Shown here in pieces: positions 24,969-33,073 of a DNA stretch of 64,000 nucleotides. The number at the start of each line of letters is the position of its first letter. Position 1 is the stretch's first letter. The notes under the pieces are model-generated. The model saw only the letters and a program-made list of their open reading frames with translations, was not told where the DNA came from and did no database searches. The DNA is from Bacillota bacterium (GTDB lineage Bacteria; Bacillota; Clostridia; Christensenellales; CAG-138): NCBI GenBank assembly GCA_023395595.1, contig JAEWYO010000044.1, positions 6,449 to 70,448 on the forward strand. The letters run 5' to 3'. Made by a program: the position numbers and the translations under genes.

Positions 24969-25901
24969 TTACTCCGCGCGCAGTTGCTGCATTTGTTCCG
25001 GTGTAAAGAGTTCGCCGCTCTTGCTGACAACAATCTTTGCCTTATGCGCCTGTTTTTGCAACAACCCTTGTTCGATCTCCAGCACCATCGTGGTAAAGGG
25101 GCTGTCCGGCGCGCCGTCCCGCGCGCGCAGCTTACGATGCGCGAGGGTTTCCTCCGGCGTGCTGTTGAGCAAAACCGGGATGTCCACACCCGCCAGCAGG
25201 TCGTTGTTGCCATGTGTCCATTCCACGACAAGCACGGAGACATTCTGCATCTCGACGCGTTCATACCAAAGCGCGGTTTCCTCCCGACCCATGCGTTTGA
25301 GAAACAGCGCGGGTTCACCTGCGTGAAAACGCGACAGAATGGTCGAAAGCTCTGCAAAATCGATCTCGTTTTGCGTGCCGAGATAACCCGAAAGCCCTGC
25401 CCTGCCTGCGTTTTGATAGATCGCAAGCCACGGGTGCTCACTGCGCAGCGCAGTATCCGCCTCGCGTCCGTCACGCATAAGTTGCGCGAGGGTTTCCGCC
25501 CGCGCGGCGTTATATTCACCCGCCGCGAGCAGTCCACGCAGCGCGGCAACGCGGAACACGCGCAGGCGCTCCGCATCGTTGAAAAACGGAATGCGATGCG
25601 GATAGTTGTCCCCGGAGAGCGTATAGGCCCCAATCCCACATTGATTCAAATAAAAGCTCAGCAGTGACGCGGTTTCACTCTTGCCAACGCCGGAACCGCC
25701 GCAGATCGCGACAACCGCCTTTTGCGCGGGATTGTTCGCCAGTACATCCGGCAGCAGCGTGAGCAGGCGCGGGAAAATCACATTCGCTTTGGCAATGTGC
25801 CCCGCGTTGATCGAAACCTTGTCCCCCGGCATGTCCCCGTGGGGGATTTCGTCCGGAATCGCAGGCGCGATCCATACGCGCGAAAAAACAGAAAGATCCA
25901 T
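24969..25901 (-). CDS. P-loop small-molecule kinase (uridine kinase/phosphoribulokinase-like)
   Basis: A 310-residue cytoplasmic protein with Walker A GGSGVGKS (68-75), followed by ETASLLSFYLNQCGI and the SGDNYPHR segment at the place of the substrate/metal aspartate of uridine-kinase-like enzymes. LVVEWTHGNNDL resembles the later Walker B-like strand. The N-terminal 60 residues are family-specific. The fold includes uridine kinases, pantothenate kinases and D-glycerate 3-kinases. Its place directly upstream of a GH13_18 phosphorylase suggests it phosphorylates the released sugar, polyol or glycerate. That is an inference. Confidence 0.65.
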   Translation of the reverse strand: MDLSVFSRVWIAPAIPDEIPHGDMPGDKVSINAGHIAKANVIFPRLLTLLPDVLANNPAQKAVVAICGGSGVGKSETASLLSFYLNQCGIGAYTLSGDNYPHRIPFFNDAERLRVFRVAALRGLLAAGEYNAARAETLAQLMRDGREADTALRSEHPWLAIYQNAGRAGLSGYLGTQNEIDFAELSTILSRFHAGEPALFLKRMGREETALWYERVEMQNVSVLVVEWTHGNNDLLAGVDIPVLLNSTPEETLAHRKLRARDGAPDSPFTTMVLEIEQGLLQKQAHKAKIVVSKSGELFTPEQMQQLRAE

Positions 25902-25913
25902 ATCTCTTTTCTC

Positions 25914-27026
25914 CTAAATCAGTGTCCTAAGCAGCGCGGCGAGTTCGTTCCCCATGCGCAGCTGCGTCTTCGCATTTGGATGGTTCAATCCGCCCATTCC
26001 CTCGCCCCACGGGTCGATTGCGCCAAACTTGAAGCAGACCACACGGGTGTCGCCCGTCTTCTCGCGGTATTGCGCGGCTGCTTTTTCGATTGTGTCGTAA
26101 AGGAAATAGTCCATCGAACCAAGCGTGCAGACAATCCAAGCATGTTCTCCGTTGCAGGCGCGAACCTGCTGCAAAAACGCGGCATACCGCTCCTGAAAAT
26201 AGGTCTCCTCCGCAGGGTCGTTGCCCGAAACGCGGATACGAAACGCGTCGTTGGTGCCGAGGTTGATTACGACCGCATCCGGCTCAAAGCGCGAAAAATC
26301 CCAGCGGGTAAAGCATTCCTGTTTGCCCTCTCGCTCCTCTTGGAACCGATCGGCATAGGCATAATAAGCCTCCATCGTCCGCACAGGCGGCGTAAAATCC
26401 GGCGCCCACGGCAGGCGCATGCGGTAGTGCTCATCTCGCGCCCAGCACAGGGGTATGCCGGAGACACAGACGAGCTGGTAGTCCGCGTCCAGCAACTCGG
26501 CGGCTATCGCGCCATAGGAGAGAAGCCCGTTCTCCTGCTCTGCAGAGAACTGCGCTGCCTCCGGCGGCATCTCGTTGCCAAACCCGCAGGTGATGGAATC
26601 CCCAATAAACTCGATCTTGCGCTTTCTGGTCACGGTTGAAGGCGAAAGCAGCTCGCCCTCAATCGTCAGCGCACGCAAGCCCGCTCTGCCCTTGGACCCT
26701 TCGGAGCGTTTGACGAGCGTAAGCGTATGCTCCCCCGCGATTTCGCTCGTAAACAGCGTGACGCAGCTCTCGCCCGCGGAAAGGGAGAAGATGCGCGCAG
26801 GCTCTTTTGCCCCGTCTAGAAACAGCGCAAACCAAGGCAAGCTGTCCGCCTCGCCGGGATAGGTTTCCGGAAAAGCGAGTGCGTCCAATACGACCCGTTT
26901 GCCAAAGAAACGCACAGTAAACCCCGCGCAAGACCAGTTAAAAAACAGTGTATCCCGGCTCTCGTCATAGAGCGTCCGCCCCGACCAGCGCAGGTGCTGC
27001 GCGCAGTCTCTTGCCGTAAGAATCAT
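25914..27026 (-). CDS. SGNH/GDSL carbohydrate esterase, CE2-like
   Basis: A 370-residue protein of two domains: an N-terminal beta-sandwich (about 1-130) and a C-terminal SGNH hydrolase. The catalytic Ser144 is in FIGDSITCGFG, GTNDAF gives the block III Asn, and the Asp/His block is replaced by a His in GGLNHPNAKTQ, as in CE family 2 acetyl-xylan/6-O-acetyl esterases. It has no signal peptide, unlike secreted CE2 enzymes. It would remove O-acetyl groups from imported sugars. GGAGG precedes the ATG, and the kinase gene follows at 12 bp. Confidence 0.85.
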   Translation of the reverse strand: MILTARDCAQHLRWSGRTLYDESRDTLFFNWSCAGFTVRFFGKRVVLDALAFPETYPGEADSLPWFALFLDGAKEPARIFSLSAGESCVTLFTSEIAGEHTLTLVKRSEGSKGRAGLRALTIEGELLSPSTVTRKRKIEFIGDSITCGFGNEMPPEAAQFSAEQENGLLSYGAIAAELLDADYQLVCVSGIPLCWARDEHYRMRLPWAPDFTPPVRTMEAYYAYADRFQEEREGKQECFTRWDFSRFEPDAVVINLGTNDAFRIRVSGNDPAEETYFQERYAAFLQQVRACNGEHAWIVCTLGSMDYFLYDTIEKAAAQYREKTGDTRVVCFKFGAIDPWGEGMGGLNHPNAKTQLRMGNELAALLRTLI

Positions 27027-27056
27027 ATTTGCCTCCGTCGTGTCCCGTTTTACACC

Positions 27057-27476
27057 CTAGCGCAGGCGATAGACGCGAATGTCTACCGCGTTTTTTCCGC
27101 CGCTGACAAGTTCCGCCGCGTAGGTATCTCTGCTCAAAAAGGCATATGTTCCGTCGATGTCACAGGTAAAACGCGGTGTAGTTCGTATGGTTGCGTTCTC
27201 GCGGTTCTGGTTATAGTATCCCTCGTTCTCGATGGCGATGATCGCGCCGTCGTCGGTTTCGATCCAGTAGCGAGCGTGCACATGCGCCACACCGCCGGGC
27301 AGTTGCGTGCTCCAGTCCGCGCCGCCGGGCAGAACCTTGCCGCGCAGCGCCTCTCCCTCGAAGCTGCCGCCGATGATCGGAATGATCACAAGCTTGCCAG
27401 CGCCGGTCTCACCGACGAGCTTCGGCACACCAACCTCCACATGCAGCGTGAGGATTGCGTCCGCCTCGAGCATCAT
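27057..27476 (-). CDS. DUF3237 family protein
   Basis: A 139-residue beta-barrel protein matching the DUF3237 pattern: ...GKLVIIPIIGGSFEGEALRGKVLPGGADWSTQLPGG... then YWIETDDGAIIAIENEGYY. The ATG at 27476 overlaps the stop of the upstream esterase gene (ATGA), so translation is coupled; the longer frame lacks a ribosome site. The biochemical function of the family is not established. The operon position suggests a role on an acyl or aromatic part released from the imported sugar (inference). Confidence 0.8.
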   Translation of the reverse strand: MMLEADAILTLHVEVGVPKLVGETGAGKLVIIPIIGGSFEGEALRGKVLPGGADWSTQLPGGVAHVHARYWIETDDGAIIAIENEGYYNQNRENATIRTTPRFTCDIDGTYAFLSRDTYAAELVSGGKNAVDIRVYRLR

Positions 27477-28282
27477 AACGCCGTCTCCTGCTCGCCAGAC
27501 AGCCAGCCGAGGCTCGCGGGGAGCGACGCATTCCAGAATACATAGTCGTGCACGCCGGGTGTGACCCACCACGTGTGCGCGTAGCCGATCTCTTCCAGAT
27601 GCGCATGAAATTCACAATTGCGCGCATAGAGAAAATCCTCCGACCCGCAAGCTAAGAACAGCTTTGGCGCGGTGCCGTCCTTTAGCCGTTCGCTGGCCAG
27701 ATGCATCGGGTCTTTATCCGAGCCCAGCAACGCCTTGGGTTCGCCAAATGTATGGCGATAATACGCATATGGTGCCATGAAGTTGCCCTCGCCTTCACGC
27801 ATGTGCGCGACCTCGTTGGTAATCAACGCCGCAGAATGCGAGAGTATCGCACCAAACGTGTCCGCATACTTCAGCCCGTTGCGCACCGCACCATAGCCGC
27901 CCATCGAAATGCCGCCGATGACGGTATCCTCGCGCTTGCGGGAGAGCGGAAACATCCGGCGGGTGACATCCACCAGCTCTCTGCCAATAAACTCGCCGCA
28001 GTATTCCAGCGATTCTTCGATGTCAAGGTAAAAATTATTCCGCGCGTCCGGCATGATGACCGCGTATCCGCGCCGCGACGCCATCTCCACAATCTGCGTG
28101 TTGGTGATCCAGTCGTTGCGGTTGCCGGAAAACCCATGCAGCAGATACAGCGTTGGGTACGGCCCGTTGGTGTAGGAAGCCTGTTCATGCCCTTCCGGCG
28201 GGCGCTCCACGGGAAGAATCGCGTTAAAGGAGACAAAGCCCCTGCGCGCCAAGGAATAATAGTCGCAATTGATCACAGCCAT
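27473..28282 (-). CDS. esterase, alpha/beta hydrolase (esterase D/acetyl esterase type)
   Basis: A 269-residue intact esterase. The oxyanion loop LLHGFSGN is at about 47-54, the nucleophile GISMGG has Ser126, the acid is Asp in CGSEDFLYA and the histidine is in PGVHDYVFW. It is close to acetyl-xylan/feruloyl-type and S-formylglutathione-hydrolase-like esterases. There is no signal peptide, so it acts in the cytoplasm. The ATG at 28282 follows AGGAGG; the longer reading frame is not supported. It is coupled with the DUF3237 gene downstream. Confidence 0.88.
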   Translation of the reverse strand: MAVINCDYYSLARRGFVSFNAILPVERPPEGHEQASYTNGPYPTLYLLHGFSGNRNDWITNTQIVEMASRRGYAVIMPDARNNFYLDIEESLEYCGEFIGRELVDVTRRMFPLSRKREDTVIGGISMGGYGAVRNGLKYADTFGAILSHSAALITNEVAHMREGEGNFMAPYAYYRHTFGEPKALLGSDKDPMHLASERLKDGTAPKLFLACGSEDFLYARNCEFHAHLEEIGYAHTWWVTPGVHDYVFWNASLPASLGWLSGEQETAL

Positions 28283-28337
28283 ACTGATTTCCTCCTGCCG
28301 GTCGTTTTTTTGTTTTTCTTCTATTCTTCTGTCGTGT

Positions 28338-29183
28338 TTAGAGATAGGTAAACGGTTCTTTGGCGTCCAAAAAGACCACAGGTGTGCCGTTACCGATGTC
28401 CGCCAGCCAATCTCCAAGGCGCTTCATACCCGGTTCTTCGCTGCGCTCGTGCCCGAGCACGAGAATTGCGCGGTTGAGTCCAAGCTGATATGCATCCCGC
28501 ACATAGGCGGGCAGAGTCCATTCCGTGATATCGCCGCAGATGAGCACATCCGCGTTTCGCAGGCGCATATAGCGCATCGGCATTTGCTCGGTGCCGAGGC
28601 CGAGACTCCCACCGCCGGGCAGAACGCCCACGCGGGAAACCTTCATCTCCGGGTCGCCGATGATCTGGATCACGGGCATGTTGAACTTCGCTTTGAAGAA
28701 ATCACAAAGCCCGCGCAGCGTGGTTTCGGGGATCTCGTAGCAACCATCGGGTTTTCCAGTGATGCCAAATCCGAGGGTGTCAGTCGTTGGCGGTGCCATG
28801 CGGTATTTGTCCCAGCCGGTCTCCTGCTCGAAACCACGGAAAATGCCGTCCTCACCAGCCATATGCATATGGTCGTGAAAACGCCAGATTGCGATGCCCG
28901 ATTGATCGATCAGCGCTTTCTTCGCCCAATACACCTCGTCCTCCTGCACCCAGTCGGTCTTATCCATACCGGTAAACCAAGTCGGCTCGTGCGTGATGAT
29001 GAGGTTTGCCCCCTCACTTGCCGCGCGGCGGATGACATCCACCGTCGCCATAAACGTAGTGGCGATCTTTGTCACCTGAGTGTCCCAGCTTCCGGCGATC
29101 AGACGATCGCACGTGCGCTCCTCCGGCAGAGGCGGAACGCCAGTCTTCTGAATGATTGCATCAACGATTTCACGAACGGTCAT
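28338..29183 (-). CDS. NIF3-like dinuclear-metal protein, divergent
   Basis: A 281-residue member of the NIF3/DUF34 family. IITHEPTWF (His65-Glu66) stands where most members have THHP, then FHDHMHM, and near the C-terminus GHERSEEPG supplies the late His/Glu ligands. The standard double His is therefore His-Glu here. The family binds two metals; its reaction is not firmly known. The ATG at 29183 follows a GGGAGA site. It sits just behind the transporter terminator and ahead of the esterase, so it belongs to the catabolic part of the operon. Confidence 0.8.
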   Translation of the reverse strand: MTVREIVDAIIQKTGVPPLPEERTCDRLIAGSWDTQVTKIATTFMATVDVIRRAASEGANLIITHEPTWFTGMDKTDWVQEDEVYWAKKALIDQSGIAIWRFHDHMHMAGEDGIFRGFEQETGWDKYRMAPPTTDTLGFGITGKPDGCYEIPETTLRGLCDFFKAKFNMPVIQIIGDPEMKVSRVGVLPGGGSLGLGTEQMPMRYMRLRNADVLICGDITEWTLPAYVRDAYQLGLNRAILVLGHERSEEPGMKRLGDWLADIGNGTPVVFLDAKEPFTYL

Positions 29184-29205
29184 AGTATCTCCCTCTTTCC
29201 CAGAA

Positions 29206-29235
29206 AAACCCCGCATTTACGCGGGGTTTGTTGTT
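29206..29235 (-). terminator. intra-operon terminator between transporter and catabolic genes
   Basis: On the minus strand AAACCCCGC and GCGGGGTTT (29206-29214 and 29221-29229) form a 9-bp stem, followed by TTTCTGGG. Partial termination here would give more transporter mRNA than enzyme mRNA. Confidence 0.8.
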
Positions 29236-29257
29236 TTTGCAAACCGGTTGCAGCCTG

Positions 29258-30157
29258 TTACCCTTTTACCGCGCCGAGGACAACACCCTTGATAAAGTGC
29301 TTCTGCACGAACGGGTACACGATCACGACCGGCAGTATGCCGATCACCGCCATCGCCATACGCACCGATGTGCCTGGCAAATCGACATTCATCGTTCCCA
29401 GCAGCGACACGTTGGAGCTCACCTTGAGGAACTGAATGTTGTTCATAATGCGAATCAACAGGTTTTGAATGCCGTAGAGCTTCGCGTCCGTCAGATAATA
29501 CAAGCCGTTGATCCAGTCGTTCCAGTAGATCAGGCCGGTGAAGAGGCTGATGGTTGCGACCGACGGAATCGCCAGCGGCAGCATAATCTTAAAGAAGATC
29601 GTCAGTTCACTCGCGCCGTCGATCTGCGCGGATTCGATGATCGAAAGCGGCACGCTCGTTACGTAATAGTTACGCACGAGGAACACGTTGAACGCCGTGA
29701 CCAGATAATTCGGGATGATCAGCGCCCAAATCGTATCCTTGATCTGAAACACGCGCGACCACATGATATAGGATGACACGATACCACCGTTGAACAACAT
29801 CGTGAAGAACACGAAGAACGCCAATGCGTTGCGATAGCGGAAGTTTGGGCGCGACATCGGGTAAGCCAGCATAGTCGTGATCAGTACGCTGATGATCGTG
29901 CCCACGCAGGTGACGGTAATCGTCACACCGTATGCGCGGAGGATCATCTCGCTCTGCTTGATCATATAGTAGTAAGAATCCAGACTGAGCTTGGACGGAA
30001 AATAGGTATAACCTGATGAAATCAGCACGTTTTCATCGGTAAACGACGAGATTACCACCAGTAAAATAGGCAGCAGGATGAGAAACGCCAGTACGCTGAG
30101 TATGATGGTGGAGCCGAGGCGGAATTTGGTTCCGTCGTCTCTGAATTGCTTTTTCAT
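29258..30157 (-). CDS. sugar ABC transporter permease (LplC/YtcP type)
   Basis: A 299-residue membrane protein with six hydrophobic segments and the coupling motif ESAQIDGASELTIFFKIMLPLAIP (about 182-205). The C-terminus PFVQKHFIKGVVLGAVKG is the family hallmark. It forms the channel with the LplB-type permease encoded just upstream (14 bp). GGAGG-type site before the ATG. A matching paralogue lies at 53720-54601. LplABC systems import oligosaccharides without a dedicated ATPase gene and use a shared MsmX-type ATPase. Confidence 0.92.
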   Translation of the reverse strand: MKKQFRDDGTKFRLGSTIILSVLAFLILLPILLVVISSFTDENVLISSGYTYFPSKLSLDSYYYMIKQSEMILRAYGVTITVTCVGTIISVLITTMLAYPMSRPNFRYRNALAFFVFFTMLFNGGIVSSYIMWSRVFQIKDTIWALIIPNYLVTAFNVFLVRNYYVTSVPLSIIESAQIDGASELTIFFKIMLPLAIPSVATISLFTGLIYWNDWINGLYYLTDAKLYGIQNLLIRIMNNIQFLKVSSNVSLLGTMNVDLPGTSVRMAMAVIGILPVVIVYPFVQKHFIKGVVLGAVKG

Positions 30158-30171
30158 GTGCTCCTTCCCCC

Positions 30172-31089
30172 TTAAAACAGCGCGTTCTCGCGGTCCACTT
30201 TGCGCACCAGCGCGTTTGCACCGAGCACGAGCAGGAACCCGACCACGGACTGATACAGCGCGGCAGCAGCCGACATACCGATGTTTTTAAGTTCCATCAA
30301 GCCGTTATACACATAGGTATCGATGGTCTGCGTGACCTCAAAGAGGCGGCCGGACTGCTGCGGCACCTGATAGAAAAGGCCAAAGTCGGAATAGAAGATA
30401 CGACCGATGGACATCAGTGTGAGGATGATGATCGTGGGCTTGAGCATCGGCAGCGTGATCCTAAATATCTGCTGCATCTTGGTGGCTCCATCCAGCTGCG
30501 CCGCCTCGAAAATTCCCTTATCGATGCCGGAAATGCTCGCCATATAGATAATCGAGTTGACCCCGACGTATTTCCAAAGATAGGTGACTATGATGATGAA
30601 TGGCCATGGTTTTGTGGTGCTGTACCATGAGATCGGCTCCATGTGCAGCGCCTTGAGGATGGTGTTGTTGATAAAGCCCGTGTCCGCGTTGAGAAACGCA
30701 TAGACGACAAAGCCGATAACCACCCAGCTTAAGAGGTTTGGCAGCAGCATGACGGATTGAAAAAACTTCACCCGTGTGCGCTGGCCGAGTTCGTACATCA
30801 GCACCGCGATAAAGATTGCCGCAATGGTGCCGATGATGATGAACACGATGTTGTAGAGAATCGTGTTTCGCGTCATCACCCACGCATCGTGGGTTTTGAA
30901 AAGGAACTTGAAGTTATCCAGTCCGCACCATTCGCTGCCGAAGATGCCTTTGCGATAGTTGAAATCTTTGAACGCCAGAAAGACGCCAAACATGGGGATA
31001 TAGTTATTGATCAGCAAATACAGAATGCCCGGCGCTGCAATCAGCAGCAGAGGCGCGCTGTTTGCACGCTGTTGCTTTTTTTTCTTCAT
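30172..31089 (-). CDS. sugar ABC transporter permease (LplB type)
   Basis: A 305-residue permease with about six spans: AAPGILYLLINNYIPMFGVFLAFKDFNY near the N-terminus, the coupling motif FEAAQLDGATKMQQIFRITLPML, and the conserved end FLLVLGANALVRKVDRENALF. The ATG at 31089 is preferred because GGAGGG lies 10 bp upstream; the frame extends 16 codons further without a ribosome site. It is second in the transporter set after the binding protein. Confidence 0.9.
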   Translation of the reverse strand: MKKKKQQRANSAPLLLIAAPGILYLLINNYIPMFGVFLAFKDFNYRKGIFGSEWCGLDNFKFLFKTHDAWVMTRNTILYNIVFIIIGTIAAIFIAVLMYELGQRTRVKFFQSVMLLPNLLSWVVIGFVVYAFLNADTGFINNTILKALHMEPISWYSTTKPWPFIIIVTYLWKYVGVNSIIYMASISGIDKGIFEAAQLDGATKMQQIFRITLPMLKPTIIILTLMSIGRIFYSDFGLFYQVPQQSGRLFEVTQTIDTYVYNGLMELKNIGMSAAAALYQSVVGFLLVLGANALVRKVDRENALF

Positions 31090-31219
31090 AGCAGAGCGTC
31101 CCTCCGTCGTGTTGTTGTTGCGCGCGCCGCCATTCAAACAGCCTTGCGCGGATGCGGGAGCGGAGAGGGAAAAGCCCCTTCCGCTCCCGTCGATACGCTA
31201 CCTTGAATCGCTCAGGTTC

Positions 31220-32770
31220 TTATTTGCCTGCTGCCCAAGCGTCCAACTGTGCCTGTTTCTCGGCGATGATGGCGCCCATGCCGGCATCCGCCAGTCTTTC
31301 GAGGAAGACGGGGATTTCCGTGGTGGGGTCAACGCTGCCGCAGACGAGGCCGTAGACATACTGCTCGATCACGTTGGTGACGGCGGTATACTCGGTCTTG
31401 ACCTTGCTGTTGTCAAAGGTGAAGCCCATGGCGGCAGAGGTCTTTGCGCTCTGGTTCTGTTCGAGTTCCCAGGCGAGAGAATCCACGTTGGTGCCCGCCA
31501 TCGGGTACATGATGAAGAAGTTGCCCAGCGTGCCGCAGGAAAGCTGAGAGGTATAGGGCACGGTGGTCGCATCCTGTCCCTCGGGATAGCTCATGAAGCC
31601 ATCATCGCTCAGGACATAATCGCGATCCTTCAGACCGTAGATGATCAGGTTGGTGATCTCCGGATCGGTGAAGGTGAGGTTCAGGAACTTCAGCGCGCCT
31701 TCCGGCGCATCGCTCGTGGAGGAGACCATCCAGGTCAGCGCGTTGATGGAAGACGTATCGAGGAACGCGGAACCGATCGTCTTTGCGCCGAGGTCAAAGC
31801 CGCCGCACTGTGCTTCCAGAGAAGCTGCGGTATCCGCTTCCGGATAGCTGTAGGACGCGACATAGCAGAAGTAGTTGCCGGAGGCCATCAGTTCCGCTGC
31901 GGTGCTGGAGGTCGTGGCTGCGTCTTTCATGACGAGGCCTTTGTTGAACCAGTCGCGTGCGAGGTTGCAGAGGGAAGCGAATTCAGGGGTTGCATAGTAG
32001 TCCACAACCTTGAGTTCGTCACCCATGAGAACGCCCTTGGGCGCATACATGCTGTCGGTGAGATAGTCCACATTTTGCGCAGAGAGGCCGATGTTGCCCT
32101 GGTTGACGGCGGCGACCGGCGTCATATCCGGATAGGCTGCCTTGACCTGTTCGAGTACGGCGGTCACATCGTTGATACTGTTGACCTTGCTCATATCGAT
32201 ACCGAGGGCATCCGCGATGTCCTGACGATAGATGACCATCTGTGTCAGCGCGATCGGCTTATAGGTCGGGAAACCATAGAGCTTGCCGTCCGAGGTGCAG
32301 GCTGCCAGCCACTTGTCGCCGATGAGGGCTTTGGTTTCCGGCGCGCAGGTGTCCACGATGCCGGTGATGTCGAGGCACATATCCGTGCTGATTGCGGTGC
32401 TCAGATCGCCAAGGCTCTGGAAGATGTCAATCTTCTCTCCGCCCTGCAGCGCGAGGCTGACGGTGCTGGAGTAGTCCCAGATCACGATGGGTTTGAGTTC
32501 CACTTCCACGCCGATTTTGTCACGGGTGATGGCGTTGATCGCCTCTTCCACCGTTGCAAGCGTTTCTTCGGAGGGAATGTTGTTGAATGTTGCATAGGCG
32601 TAAACCACCTTTTCGATGGCCTTGGGTTCCGCTGCGGCCGGAGCTGCCGTTGCGGAGTCGCCGGATGCCGCGGGTTCGGTCGTTGCGGGCGTGGCTGCTT
32701 TGCAGGCGAACGCGCCGAACGCCATCACCGCAACCATTGCGAGGACGAGAAGACGTTTGGTCAGTTTCAT
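31220..32770 (-). CDS. extracellular sugar-binding lipoprotein (LplA type)
   Basis: A 516-residue binding protein. The signal peptide ends in the lipobox GAFAC (Cys23), followed by a Thr/Ala/Pro/Ser linker (about 25-48) and a solute-binding family 1 domain. Its C-terminus IIAEKQAQLDAWAAGK is nearly the same as that of the paralogue at 56242-57792. It captures the oligosaccharide for the LplBC-type permeases. The ATG at 32770 follows GGAGG. A -10-like TATACT lies about 30 bp upstream (32800-32805), without a clear -35. Confidence 0.9.
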   Translation of the reverse strand: MKLTKRLLVLAMVAVMAFGAFACKAATPATTEPAASGDSATAAPAAAEPKAIEKVVYAYATFNNIPSEETLATVEEAINAITRDKIGVEVELKPIVIWDYSSTVSLALQGGEKIDIFQSLGDLSTAISTDMCLDITGIVDTCAPETKALIGDKWLAACTSDGKLYGFPTYKPIALTQMVIYRQDIADALGIDMSKVNSINDVTAVLEQVKAAYPDMTPVAAVNQGNIGLSAQNVDYLTDSMYAPKGVLMGDELKVVDYYATPEFASLCNLARDWFNKGLVMKDAATTSSTAAELMASGNYFCYVASYSYPEADTAASLEAQCGGFDLGAKTIGSAFLDTSSINALTWMVSSTSDAPEGALKFLNLTFTDPEITNLIIYGLKDRDYVLSDDGFMSYPEGQDATTVPYTSQLSCGTLGNFFIMYPMAGTNVDSLAWELEQNQSAKTSAAMGFTFDNSKVKTEYTAVTNVIEQYVYGLVCGSVDPTTEIPVFLERLADAGMGAIIAEKQAQLDAWAAGK

Positions 32771-33073
32771 CACGAGAATCCTCCTTTTTTGATACTTCGA
32801 GTATACCAAGCGCCGCTGAATCGCTCTTTCGAAATCGAGCACACTTATTTTGAAAACGGGAGTATGTTAAGTTTGTGTTAAGTGTGTTTGGGTACACAAA
32901 ACCAAGCCCTCGTTGCCCTTCGTTTTTTGCACGAATCGGGGCAAATGTGCTTGCGTTTTCGTTCCAGTTTGCTTCTTTTTTATATGGCCACGCGTGCCCT
33001 CACGCGCGAAATGCATCGTTGTTTATTTTGCCTTGCCCGGGCGGATCGATTCTGCAAAGGCAAGCATACGCCG
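32771..33073. other. gene-free stretch between response regulator and binding-protein genes
   Basis: It holds the leader of the binding-protein gene (possible -10 at 32800-32805) and an inverted repeat TTGCCTT/AAGGCAA (33028-33034 and 33057-33063) behind the regulator gene, without a good T tract. I see no gene in it. Confidence 0.5.

Noticed and set aside
24962..25639. N-terminal extension of the GH13 phosphorylase
   Set aside because: The extension reads out of frame through the P-loop kinase gene. A proper start follows at 24961, and the family N-terminus begins there.
31007..32881. 624-codon plus-strand open frame opposite the sugar-binding protein gene
   Set aside because: It is antisense to a clear lipoprotein gene. 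The translation is rich in Arg, Gly and His, as expected from a shadow frame in GC-rich DNA.
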